A stretch of 18,386 bases of DNA from an uncultured Bacteroidales bacterium. Lineage in GTDB: Bacteria > Bacteroidota > Bacteroidia > Bacteroidales > Paludibacteraceae. Positions 6,037-13,559 of the stretch are shown here, piece by piece. The translations under genes and the position numbers were made by a program. Numbering within the stretch: the stretch's first letter is position 1; every line of letters begins with the position of its first letter. The stretch lies in the NCBI GenBank assembly GCA_903899865.1, contig CAIUKZ010000108.1:1-18386 (forward strand). The letters are read 5' to 3'. The notes under the pieces are model-generated. The model was not told where the DNA came from and searched no databases. It worked only from the letters and a program-made list of their open reading frames with translations.

Positions 6037-8601
6037 CTACACCCAACGAACGTAGCAGAAATCTTGACGATGTGGAAGGTCATCGTTTTTAGGGAACATA
6101 CGGAATCCAAACTTGAATGCACCAGCCATATTCATCTGATAATCAAGAGAGAAATACATTTTTGTGCCTTCCGTTTTCTCCAATTTAAATTCTTGCACAT
6201 CATAAAGTACGTCTTCATTGTTTTTACCAACTTTGGTTGCAACAAATTCAAGACCTATTCCATTATCATCAATAGACTGAGTATCAATCACAATGTTCAT
6301 TTTGTAGTCTTCTGCAACCTGAGGATTAATCAAAAACTTCTCAGGAATATCTTTGGAGACAACTTCGATACCATCCCAACCAGTAGCTACTTTTTCTTTC
6401 CATGCTGCAATTTGCTTCGCCTTAGCAAAATCATTAGCTTCCAACGTGGCATGACATTTTGCTAATTTCGTGTAGAAACGCTCCACATAATCATCAATCA
6501 TTCGTTTGGTGGTATAACGAGGTGTTATCTGAGCAATCGAATTTTTGATATATTGAATCCATTCTGGTGAGTAGCCCTTTGTGTTCTTTGCATAATAAAG
6601 TGGCACTATCTCATTTTCTAGCATACTATAAATGGTAGCAGCATCCAATTGATCTTGGTGTGCATCATTTTCGTACGTGCGTTTGTCAGTCAATGCCCAT
6701 CCTGCACCTTGAACATAACCTTCTAACCACCATCCATCTAATACAGAGAAGTTCAACACTCCATTCATTTGTGCTTTTTCACCTGATGTACCAGACGCTT
6801 CAAGCGGACGAGTAGGCGTATTCAACCAAATATCGACACCAGAAACCAAACGTTTAGCAAGACGCATATCGTAATTTTCAAGGAAAATAACTTTTCCTAA
6901 GAATTGAGGCATGCGCGATATTTCAATAATTCGCTTTATTAAACCTTGTCCACCACCATCGGCAGGGTGAGCTTTTCCTGTAAATAAGAACTGAACAGGA
7001 TGATTCGGGTTGTTAACAATTCTTTCCAAACGCTCCAAGTCTGTAAACAACAAATGAGCACGTTTGTACGTTGCAAATCTACGACCGAAACCAATGATTA
7101 AAGCATTCGGATTGATAGCTTCTAGTACATTGACAATGCGTGAAGGATCACCTTGATTTTTCAACCAGCTTTCAGTAAACTGAGCCTTGATAAAATCAAC
7201 TAATCTGTTTTTCAAACCCATACGTAGATCCCAAATTTCCTCATCAGGCACTGTATATATTTGCTCCCAAATTTTCAAGTTCGATTGATCTGCATAAAAA
7301 GAAGAACTGAAATACTTTTCATACAAAGCTTTCCATTCGGAAGCCGTCCATGTAGGCAAGTGAACACCGTTAGTAACATAACTAACGTGTAATTCATCGG
7401 GATAATATCCTTTCCAGATTGGTTGGAACATTTTTTGTGAAACTTTGCCGTGCAACCAACTTACACCATTCACTTGTTGACAAGTATTACATGCAAATGC
7501 ACTCATGCTGAATTTTTCATGATGATCACCTGGACGTTCACGTCCCATGTCAATAAAATCTTCCCAAGAGATATTTAATTTGGCAGGAAAATCATTCATG
7601 TATTTTCTAAACAAGCCTTCATCGAAGCTATCGTGACCAGCAGGAACTGGAGTATGAACGGTGTACAATGAACTACCGCGAACTACTTCTAAAGCTTGAT
7701 TGAACGTCAAGTTATTTTCAGCAATGATATCTACCAATCGTTGTGCATTGATCAATGCAGCATGACCTTCATTACAGTGATAAACTTGTTTCTTAATGCC
7801 CAGCTTATTCAGAGTTAGAATACCCCCTACACCCAAGAGTAACTCTTGTTTCATACGGTTTTCCCAATCGCCACCATACAATTGGTGAGTAATGGAGCGA
7901 TCTTCTGGAAGATTTAACTCATTATCAGTATCCAACAAATACAACGCAACACGACCTACAGACACTTTCCACACATAAGCGTGTACAGTGCGACCTGGGT
8001 AAGGCACTTCCACAACAATAGATTTACCTTGTTCGTCTCTCATTTTTTTGATAGGCAAATTACTGAAAATCTGGGGCTCATAGACTGCAACTTGCTGACC
8101 ATCCACCGATAAAGACTGAGTAAAATATCCATAACGATAAAGGAAACCTACAGCCGTTAGGTCGATATTACAATCACTTGCTTCTTTCAAATAATCGCCT
8201 GCCAATACACCCAAACCACCTGAGTATATTTTAAGAATTTCAGTCAAACCATACTCCATACTAAAGTATGCGATAGAAGGTCTGTCAGTTCGCTTCTGAG
8301 CACTCATGTATGCAGAAAAATCAGCATATACTGCTTCCAATTTTTTTACAAATTCAGCATCGTTTCCTAAAGCAACTAATTTTTCATAGCTCAGTGTGTT
8401 AAGCAACTGAATAGGGTTTGATTTAACTTCTATCCAGGCTTCACGATCAATCTTGCGAAACATATCCTTTGCTTTGGCATCCCATACCCACCAAATATTA
8501 TTGGCTATCTCTTCCAATTTTTTCAAATTGTCAGGCAAATGCGACTTAACATTGATTGACGTTAAGCTTGTTTCATTCAAATGGTTGACTTTAATTCTCA
8601 T
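6037..8601 (-). CDS. glgP: Alpha-glucan (glycogen) phosphorylase, GT35, short bacterial form
   Basis: The enzyme releases glucose-1-phosphate from the ends of alpha-1,4-glucan using phosphate and pyridoxal phosphate. The 854-residue protein starts with a DUF3417-like region (about 10-110, NIWWVWDAKAKDMF). Phosphorylase motifs follow: YFSMEYGL (112-119), YSGGLGVLAGDYLK, HCNEGHAA (275-282), HTPVPAGHD, and FGRRFATYKRA (505-515). The cofactor loop EASGTSGEKAQMNG has the PLP-binding lysine at position 609. It therefore belongs to the TIGR02094-type branch, which differs from E. coli GlgP and the animal enzyme and lacks their N-terminal phosphorylation region. A C-terminal beta-rich extension of about 100 residues ends the protein. 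It lies 120 bases downstream of glycogen synthase on the same strand, so synthesis and breakdown are linked. An internal promoter may also drive it. Confidence 0.95.
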   Translation of the reverse strand: MRIKVNHLNETSLTSINVKSHLPDNLKKLEEIANNIWWVWDAKAKDMFRKIDREAWIEVKSNPIQLLNTLSYEKLVALGNDAEFVKKLEAVYADFSAYMSAQKRTDRPSIAYFSMEYGLTEILKIYSGGLGVLAGDYLKEASDCNIDLTAVGFLYRYGYFTQSLSVDGQQVAVYEPQIFSNLPIKKMRDEQGKSIVVEVPYPGRTVHAYVWKVSVGRVALYLLDTDNELNLPEDRSITHQLYGGDWENRMKQELLLGVGGILTLNKLGIKKQVYHCNEGHAALINAQRLVDIIAENNLTFNQALEVVRGSSLYTVHTPVPAGHDSFDEGLFRKYMNDFPAKLNISWEDFIDMGRERPGDHHEKFSMSAFACNTCQQVNGVSWLHGKVSQKMFQPIWKGYYPDELHVSYVTNGVHLPTWTASEWKALYEKYFSSSFYADQSNLKIWEQIYTVPDEEIWDLRMGLKNRLVDFIKAQFTESWLKNQGDPSRIVNVLEAINPNALIIGFGRRFATYKRAHLLFTDLERLERIVNNPNHPVQFLFTGKAHPADGGGQGLIKRIIEISRMPQFLGKVIFLENYDMRLAKRLVSGVDIWLNTPTRPLEASGTSGEKAQMNGVLNFSVLDGWWLEGYVQGAGWALTDKRTYENDAHQDQLDAATIYSMLENEIVPLYYAKNTKGYSPEWIQYIKNSIAQITPRYTTKRMIDDYVERFYTKLAKCHATLEANDFAKAKQIAAWKEKVATGWDGIEVVSKDIPEKFLINPQVAEDYKMNIVIDTQSIDDNGIGLEFVATKVGKNNEDVLYDVQEFKLEKTEGTKMYFSLDYQMNMAGAFKFGFRMFPKNDDLPHRQDFCYVRWV

Positions 8602-8665
8602 ACTTTAATTTTAATTTAGTTGCTATATATTTTATAAAATCAATAATACTAATCAATAGTGCCTA

Positions 8666-8673
8666 CAAAAATA
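8666..8673 (-). promoter_or_regulatory. Possible internal -7 box before glgP
   Basis: On the minus strand TATTTTTG matches TAnnTTTG 65 bases upstream of the phosphorylase start, inside the 120-base gap after glycogen synthase. No good -33 element is seen. No terminator hairpin is visible in this gap, so readthrough from the synthase gene is the simpler expectation. Confidence 0.35.
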
Positions 8674-8721
8674 AACAAGAAAACTCATTGATATACATTT
8701 AGGATGATATATCTGATAATT

Positions 8722-10371
8722 TTATTTGTTTCTCAGGTTTTTGTTGGTTAAAGCAAGATGATATGCCTGCTCATAATACTGTATAAAATGCTTCCACAAT
8801 GCTTTCTCTGCAATAATTGAAGCATTTTTACGTAAACTTTTAATCTCAGTTGCATTCATTTTTTGAAATTTGAACATCATATTGGCAATACTTTGTGAAA
8901 CTTCCGACGAGTTAAAATCAGATCTATGAATTACACCTACACCTTGCTCAATATCTTGTGGAACTGGAGACACCCACTGTCCAAAACCCGACAAATCGGT
9001 GGTGATGGTAGGAACAGAAAACGCCACACTTTCAAGCGGGGTATATCCCCATGGTTCGTAATAGGATGCAAACACAGACAAATCCATACCAATGAGCAAA
9101 TCATAATATGACTTATTGAAAATCCCATCAGCACCATTTAGATAAGAAGGTACAAAGATTATTTTAATCTTATCCTCTTCATTATTATTGAAACCATGCC
9201 ATCTAAGTGCTGACATTACATTATCGTGCTCATAATCATACAGCTCGTGTGTAGTGAATTTATTCCACGAGTTTAATTGTAAGTGATCCTTTTCAATTGC
9301 CTTTGCCAAATCCTTTCGCATGCCTGAGATATGAGCAGGCACCATTATGAATACAACGATTTCTCTTTCTAATTCGGAATTTTGAGAAAGAATTTTAAGC
9401 CCATCGATAAATGTATCTATCCCTTTGTTTTTATATTCATATCGGCCTGCCGTACACACAAACAATGGATTGGCAGTCAAATTGTAATTAAACAACACTT
9501 CTGCCACGTTGCGTAGAGCAACACGTGCAGACTCCCTAGCAGCTGTAAAAGCCTTGCCTTTAGGCACAAAGTCATCTTCAAAGCCATTGGGGGTAATCAC
9601 ATGGGGTTTGATTTCTAACAGCTGTTCGGACTCTACCCCTGTGATATCACTCACGGTGGTAAAACAATCCACAGCATGAGCACCAGCTCGCTCGGTAGAA
9701 TGTTTGGCCACCATGTTCAGTTCTTGAGCCATCTGATTGCCATTGTATGCTTTCAAATAATCATAAAGTGGCTTTTTATTGCCTGCTATAGACCTACCTA
9801 TAGAAGTAGCATGAGTGGTAAATATTGTAGCAATTGCTGGCACATGGGATTTGATGTAGAATGCCCCAAAAGTAGTCATCCATTCATTAAAATGAGCCAC
9901 CACTTGCTGTTTGGCAGTTAGCTTATAGTATATATAGTAACTTTCTATAATGAGCCCTGTAGAATAACCAAACATAGATGCTTCATCATAATCGCCATAA
10001 GCATACAAAGACTCTACTCCTTCTTGTTGCCAAATTTCTCCATAAATCTGATTTTTCTTATCCATCAATGGACTAAAATCAACCAACACGGCTACTGGCA
10101 TCCCAGGAATAGTCCAGCGCCCAACCCTGATTTTCAACGAGTATTTTTCTAAAACATAGGCTTTCCAACCTTCCAACAATTCAGTGGACTCTTTGAAATA
10201 AGGATTTACAGCATCCTGCCAAACGTCTGGACCTATAAAAATCAACTTATCTTGAAGATGTGCTTGTAGTGTGGCCGCCCGTGTAGAAAGCACTGTATAA
10301 ATGCCTCCAACCATGTTACACACTTCCCAACTCGTTTCAAAAACGTAATCTACCTTTAGTGTCTGTTGCAT
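8722..10371 (-). CDS. Glycogen synthase, GT3 (eukaryotic-like) family
   Basis: This enzyme elongates alpha-1,4-glucan from an activated glucose donor. The 549 residues align by eye with yeast and animal glycogen synthase rather than bacterial GlgA. VFETSWEVCNMVGGIYTVL includes the donor-site GGIY (22-25). The next matches are VAHFNEW (158-164), IFTTHATSIGR, STERAGAHAVDCFTTVS, PNGF, and AGRYEYKNKG (308-317), with Arg310 and Lys315. The catalytic E-x7-E motif is in YYEPWGYTPLE (Glu439 and Glu447). It is about 150 residues shorter than eukaryotic forms. The C-terminal arginine cluster that binds glucose-6-phosphate there is largely replaced (SLRKNASIIAEKALW). Regulation by glucose-6-phosphate is therefore unlikely, by inference. 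The gene is probably first in a two-gene glycogen operon and diverges from nuoA. UDP-glucose or ADP-glucose as donor cannot be decided here. Confidence 0.93.
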   Translation of the reverse strand: MQQTLKVDYVFETSWEVCNMVGGIYTVLSTRAATLQAHLQDKLIFIGPDVWQDAVNPYFKESTELLEGWKAYVLEKYSLKIRVGRWTIPGMPVAVLVDFSPLMDKKNQIYGEIWQQEGVESLYAYGDYDEASMFGYSTGLIIESYYIYYKLTAKQQVVAHFNEWMTTFGAFYIKSHVPAIATIFTTHATSIGRSIAGNKKPLYDYLKAYNGNQMAQELNMVAKHSTERAGAHAVDCFTTVSDITGVESEQLLEIKPHVITPNGFEDDFVPKGKAFTAARESARVALRNVAEVLFNYNLTANPLFVCTAGRYEYKNKGIDTFIDGLKILSQNSELEREIVVFIMVPAHISGMRKDLAKAIEKDHLQLNSWNKFTTHELYDYEHDNVMSALRWHGFNNNEEDKIKIIFVPSYLNGADGIFNKSYYDLLIGMDLSVFASYYEPWGYTPLESVAFSVPTITTDLSGFGQWVSPVPQDIEQGVGVIHRSDFNSSEVSQSIANMMFKFQKMNATEIKSLRKNASIIAEKALWKHFIQYYEQAYHLALTNKNLRNK

Positions 10372-10396
10372 AATAGAATTATGATATTATTAATTG

Positions 10397-10424
10397 CAAA
10401 GATAACATTTGTTTTCATTCCAAA
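10397..10424 (-). promoter_or_regulatory. Predicted promoter of the glycogen synthase-phosphorylase pair
   Basis: On the minus strand TTTG (10421-10424, in a T run) is followed after 16 bases by TATCTTTG (10397-10404), the canonical -7 form. The synthase start codon is 26 bases further on. The spacing is slightly shorter than the usual 19 or so. Confidence 0.55.
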
Positions 10425-10786
10425 AAGTCACAACAAACAATTTCAACACATTTCAAACTAGAATATAAGCTATTCAGCTAATTATCAACACATTAAACAC
10501 ACTATTCAAATTCAAAAATAATTACAATAACCCATCACAAAATTGCACTAAAAGAGCAAAATAAACAAAACCCTACAGTTTTAAAAGCAAATAAAAGCAC
10601 TCAAATTGCATATTAAATGTGAAAAAATCTAAAATTTTAAAGGCAATTAATTATTCACATCAAATTAATATATCCTTAATAAACAGAAATATACATCCGA
10701 AATAACACCTCAAACACCCCTTATGAGATGAAAACAGGATGATACATTTTACGACAAAAAGTTATCTATTAAGCGAATAATTATAG

Positions 10787-10794
10787 TACCTTTG
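10787..10794 (+). promoter_or_regulatory. Predicted -7 box of the nuo operon
   Basis: TACCTTTG matches the Bacteroidetes TAnnTTTG consensus 41 bases before the nuoA start. No TTTG lies at the -33 distance, so the promoter may be weak or depend on an activator. It is the best plus-strand candidate close to nuoA. Confidence 0.5.
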
Positions 10795-10834
10795 TAGTGT
10801 TTTTTCTCAAATCAACTTAATTTATACTATAAAC

Positions 10835-11188
10835 ATGAGCAGTTTATCACTTTTTCTTGTAGTTCTATTGACAGGGATAGCACTGGTGATTGCCGGATTA
10901 GGAATGGCATTACTACTTGCGCCGACTTCATTTAATCTTCAAAAAGGAGAACCCTATGAGTGTGGGATACCCACTAAAGGTACTTCATGGATGCAATTCA
11001 AAGTAGGTTACTATCTGTATGCTATTTTGTATCTTATGTTTGATGTGGAAGCTATTTTCCTATTTCCTTGGGCCACGATTGTTAGAGAATTGGGAGTTCA
11101 AGGCTTATACAGCATATTATTTTTCATTATCATCCTTGCATTAGGATTGGCTTACGCATGGAAGAAAGGAGTATTAAAATGGAATTAA
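10835..11188 (+). CDS. nuoA: NADH-quinone oxidoreductase subunit A
   Basis: This is a small membrane subunit of complex I at the junction between peripheral and membrane arms. It has 117 residues and three predicted membrane helices (about 5-28, 58-80 and 88-110). The conserved loop KGEPYECGIPTKG (38-50) carries the family cysteine (Cys43). The second helix has FDVEAIFLFPWA with conserved Asp70 and Glu72. Length and motif order are typical. It is the first gene of the operon and its end overlaps the nuoB start by 10 bases. Confidence 0.96.
   Translation: MSSLSLFLVVLLTGIALVIAGLGMALLLAPTSFNLQKGEPYECGIPTKGTSWMQFKVGYYLYAILYLMFDVEAIFLFPWATIVRELGVQGLYSILFFIIILALGLAYAWKKGVLKWN
11165..11171 (+). promoter_or_regulatory. 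Shine-Dalgarno sequence that fixes the nuoB start
   Basis: AAAGGAG lies 7 bases before the ATG at 11179, ideal spacing for ribosome binding. An upstream in-frame ATG at 11158 has no such sequence. The site is inside the nuoA reading frame. Other genes in this window have no comparable sequence, so it probably supports re-initiation after nuoA. Confidence 0.75.
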
Positions 11189-11742
11189 AAAACATCAACA
11201 TCAAGGGTATACCCACATCTGAATTCAGAGACAACGAATACCTGGAGAATTACATAAAAGAGCTTGAGGCTAACGGGGTGAATGTATTAATGAGCAAATT
11301 GGATGATTTGATCAACTGGGGTCGTTCCAACTCAATTTGGCCATTGATTTATGCAACCAGCTGTTGTGGTATTGAGTTCATGTCCACTGCAGCAGCACAC
11401 CACGACATTGCCCGATTTGGGATGGAGGTAACTCGAAACAGCCCTCGCCAAGCCGATTTGATGATAGTAGCTGGCACCATGGTTCATAAAATGGCGCCAC
11501 TAATCAAACGCGTGTATGATCAAATGGCCGAACCAAAGTACGTCATCGCAATGGGAGCATGTGCCATTTCTGGTGGTCCATTTGTCAACTCCTATCACGT
11601 AGTAAAAGGTGTGGATCAAATCATCCCTGTAGATGTATATATCCCAGGTTGCCCTCCTCGTCCAGAGTCATTGTTTTATGGGCTGATACAATTACAACGA
11701 AAGATTAAAGTGGAGCAATTCCTAGGACATAAACAACGATAA
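11179..11742 (+). CDS. nuoB: NADH-quinone oxidoreductase subunit B
   Basis: This subunit carries the terminal iron-sulfur cluster N2, which passes electrons to quinone at the base of the peripheral arm. With the start at 11179 it has 187 residues. All cluster ligands are present: adjacent Cys62 and Cys63 in ATSCCGIEFM, Cys128 in GACAISGG, and Cys158 in PGCPPRPE. GMEVTRNSPRQADLMIVAGT is also characteristic. The start was chosen because a strong Shine-Dalgarno sequence sits 7 bases before it; the alternative at 11158 would add 7 residues. The gene overlaps nuoA by 10 bases and is followed by an 89-base gap before nuoCD. Confidence 0.96.
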   Translation: MELKNINIKGIPTSEFRDNEYLENYIKELEANGVNVLMSKLDDLINWGRSNSIWPLIYATSCCGIEFMSTAAAHHDIARFGMEVTRNSPRQADLMIVAGTMVHKMAPLIKRVYDQMAEPKYVIAMGACAISGGPFVNSYHVVKGVDQIIPVDVYIPGCPPRPESLFYGLIQLQRKIKVEQFLGHKQR

Positions 11743-11752
11743 GAGCAATAAA

Positions 11753-11768
11753 TGAGTCGCCCGACTCA
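11753..11768 (+). other. Small hairpin in the nuoB-nuoCD gap
   Basis: TGAGTC and GACTCA are perfect inverted copies around a 4-base loop GCCC. There is no U tract, so it is not a terminator. It may affect mRNA stability between the two cistrons or have no function. Confidence 0.45.
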
Positions 11769-11831
11769 GGTAATGACTTGAAGAAACATCATTTAGAAAG
11801 ACTTTAGCATCCGATATTTAAGAAGAACCAG

Positions 11832-13460
11832 ATGGAAAACATAAAAAAGCTAATTCTAAACACTGTAAGTGACGCAGTAATTGAAGACAAACAGAAACTC
11901 ACTGTTACGGTGGAACCCAACAAGCTACACCTCTTAGCCAAAACATTACGCAACAACGCCGATTTACCTTTCGATTTTTTAGTTAAACTTATCGGTACTG
12001 ACTGTGGCGAAAAACTTGGTGTCACCTACCTGCTAAGCTCTTCTTCAGATCTTTCTAAAGAGGTAGTCCTAAAAACAGGAACCGCAGATAGAGAGAACCC
12101 ACTGCTATATTCTGTAACCGATTTATACGAAACTGCACACTTCAATGAACGTGAGGTGTTTGCATTGCTAGGAATACGATTTATCAACAATCCTGATATG
12201 CGTAAGTTCTTTTTGAATAGCGACTGGGTAGGATATCCGTTGCGCAAAGACTATGACGCCAATCCAGAATTGAACCCAGTTTCATTGGTCAGCAAAGAGA
12301 TGATAGACGTGGCACCGCGCATCATGGAGACCAAAGAAGGACTAAAAGAAGAATTGGTAAACGTATTCGAAGAAGATGATTATGTTATAAACATCGGACC
12401 ACAACATCCATCCACCCACGGTGTAATGCACTTCCGCACAGCGCTAGATGGTGAAATTGTAAAAAAGATAGACGTTCATAGTGGATATATTCACCGCGGA
12501 ATAGAAAAACTAAGTGAAAGTCTTACGTACCCTCAAATACTTCATTTCACAGACCGATTAGATTACCTTTCAGCCAACATCAACCGCCATGCCTTGTGTA
12601 TGTGTGTAGAAAAGGCAGCTGAGATAGAAGTACCTGAAAGAGCGCAATATATTCGTACCATCATGGACGAGTTGAACCGGATAGACTCACACTTATTAGC
12701 TTGGGCTTGCCAGACCAATGATTTGGGTGCAACTACCGCCTTTATCTATGGTATGCGTGAGCGTGAAATCATTCTTCATATTTTCGAAAAAACATGTGGT
12801 GGCCGTCTGATTATCAATCAAAATGTGATTGGTGGAGTGATGTTTGACATCTATGATGAATTTCAAAAGGATGTGAAGTCCTTTATCCCATACATGCGTG
12901 AAAAGCTGGTAGAATATGACAAATTCTTCTCTCACAATGTCATAGCACTAGGTCGTATGATCAATATTGGCAATCTTACCAAAGAAGATGCTATCAGCTA
13001 TGCAGTGACTGGTCCAGCAGGACGTGGTTCTGGCTGGTCGTGCGACATCCGCAAGCATCAACCTTATGCGTTGTACGACAAAGTAGACTTCAAAGAAATC
13101 ATACGTCACGAGAACGATTCTTATGCTAGATATATGAATCGTCTGGACGAAATAGAAGAATCATTGAAAATCATAGAGCAATTGATAGACAACATCCCAG
13201 CAGGCGAAATATGTGCAAAAACCAAGGCTATCATCAAACTTCCTGAGGGTGAATACTTCCAACGGGTGGAGGCTTGTAGAGGTGAATTCGGAGTGTACAT
13301 TGAGAGTAGAGGTGACAAAACTCCTTATCGCATCAAATTCAGATCTCCATCTATGGCTTTAGTTTCTGCCATGCCGTTGATTTGCAAGGGTGAAAAAATA
13401 TCAGACTTTATTGGTATCGGTGGGTCTATGGACTACGTAATTCCAGACATTGACAGATAA
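11832..13460 (+). CDS. nuoCD: NADH-quinone oxidoreductase subunits C and D, fused
   Basis: One 542-residue protein joins the 30-kDa (NuoC) and 49-kDa (NuoD) subunits of the complex I peripheral arm; NuoD forms most of the quinone site next to NuoB. The NuoC part spans about 1-145 and ends in the expected NEREVFALLGIRF and DWVGYPLRKDY segments. A linker of about 35 residues leads to NuoD, which starts near residue 183. NuoD has GPQHPSTHG (189-197) with the quinone-site histidines, SGYIHRGIEK, and the family C-terminal block ESRGDKTPYRIKFRSPS. No frameshift or stop interrupts the junction. The fusion also exists in E. coli and other bacteria. The next gene is nuoH, where many bacteria place nuoE, nuoF and nuoG. 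Confidence 0.96.
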   Translation: MENIKKLILNTVSDAVIEDKQKLTVTVEPNKLHLLAKTLRNNADLPFDFLVKLIGTDCGEKLGVTYLLSSSSDLSKEVVLKTGTADRENPLLYSVTDLYETAHFNEREVFALLGIRFINNPDMRKFFLNSDWVGYPLRKDYDANPELNPVSLVSKEMIDVAPRIMETKEGLKEELVNVFEEDDYVINIGPQHPSTHGVMHFRTALDGEIVKKIDVHSGYIHRGIEKLSESLTYPQILHFTDRLDYLSANINRHALCMCVEKAAEIEVPERAQYIRTIMDELNRIDSHLLAWACQTNDLGATTAFIYGMREREIILHIFEKTCGGRLIINQNVIGGVMFDIYDEFQKDVKSFIPYMREKLVEYDKFFSHNVIALGRMINIGNLTKEDAISYAVTGPAGRGSGWSCDIRKHQPYALYDKVDFKEIIRHENDSYARYMNRLDEIEESLKIIEQLIDNIPAGEICAKTKAIIKLPEGEYFQRVEACRGEFGVYIESRGDKTPYRIKFRSPSMALVSAMPLICKGEKISDFIGIGGSMDYVIPDIDR

Positions 13461-13520
13461 GCACCTAACACCTTATAAGGATTATTTAAAATTAGGAATA
13501 AAAAAATAATACAAACAACT

Positions 13521-13545
13521 CAACTCCCCTTTAGGGGTTGGGGGT
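13521..13545 (+). repeat. GC-rich palindromic element in the nuoCD-nuoH gap
   Basis: CCCC (13526-13529) and GGGG (13534-13537) flank the loop TTTA. CAA (13521-13523) and TTG (13538-13540) extend the stem past a two-base bulge, and a G run (13540-13544) follows. It stands out sharply from the AT-rich surroundings. From memory, similar C-run/TTTA/G-run elements are scattered between genes in Bacteroidetes genomes. It lies 15 bases before the nuoH start, so it could influence nuoH translation. Confidence 0.55.
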
Positions 13546-13559
13546 AATAATAATTTTTT

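Larger units (their letters stand above)
10372..10834. other. Divergent promoter region between glycogen synthase and nuoA
   Basis: This 463-base, very AT-rich gap has no credible ORF. It contains a minus-strand promoter for the glycogen genes (10397-10424) and a plus-strand -7 box for the nuo operon (10787-10794). The central 360 bases (about 10425-10786) contain only A-rich sequence and loosely spaced TGTGA/TCACA arms, and I can assign no element there. Its size leaves room for regulators acting on both operons, but no operator stands out. Confidence 0.6.

Noticed and set aside
5902..6465. 187-residue plus-strand reading frame
   Set aside because: It begins inside the terminator hairpin and continues antisense to the C-terminal part of glgP, whose own frame has strong family motifs.
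8926..9921. Plus-strand frames of 61 and 81 residues inside the glycogen synthase gene
   Set aside because: They are shadows of a conserved enzyme gene, with no independent start signal or motif.
10617..10660. ATGTGAA and TTCACAT arms as a possible CRP/FNR-type operator
   Set aside because: The arms are about 30 bases apart, far more than the 6-base gap of such sites, and AT-rich sequence makes chance matches likely.
11158..11178. Upstream ATG giving a 194-residue NuoB
   Set aside because: It has no ribosome-binding sequence, while the ATG at 11179 has AAAGGAG at ideal distance; the extra residues are not part of the conserved protein.
13461..13559. Remnants of deleted nuoE/F/G genes between nuoCD and nuoH
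   Set aside because: The 99-base gap is too short and shows no iron-sulfur, NADH- or flavin-binding coding remnant; the absence looks ancestral, not a recent deletion.
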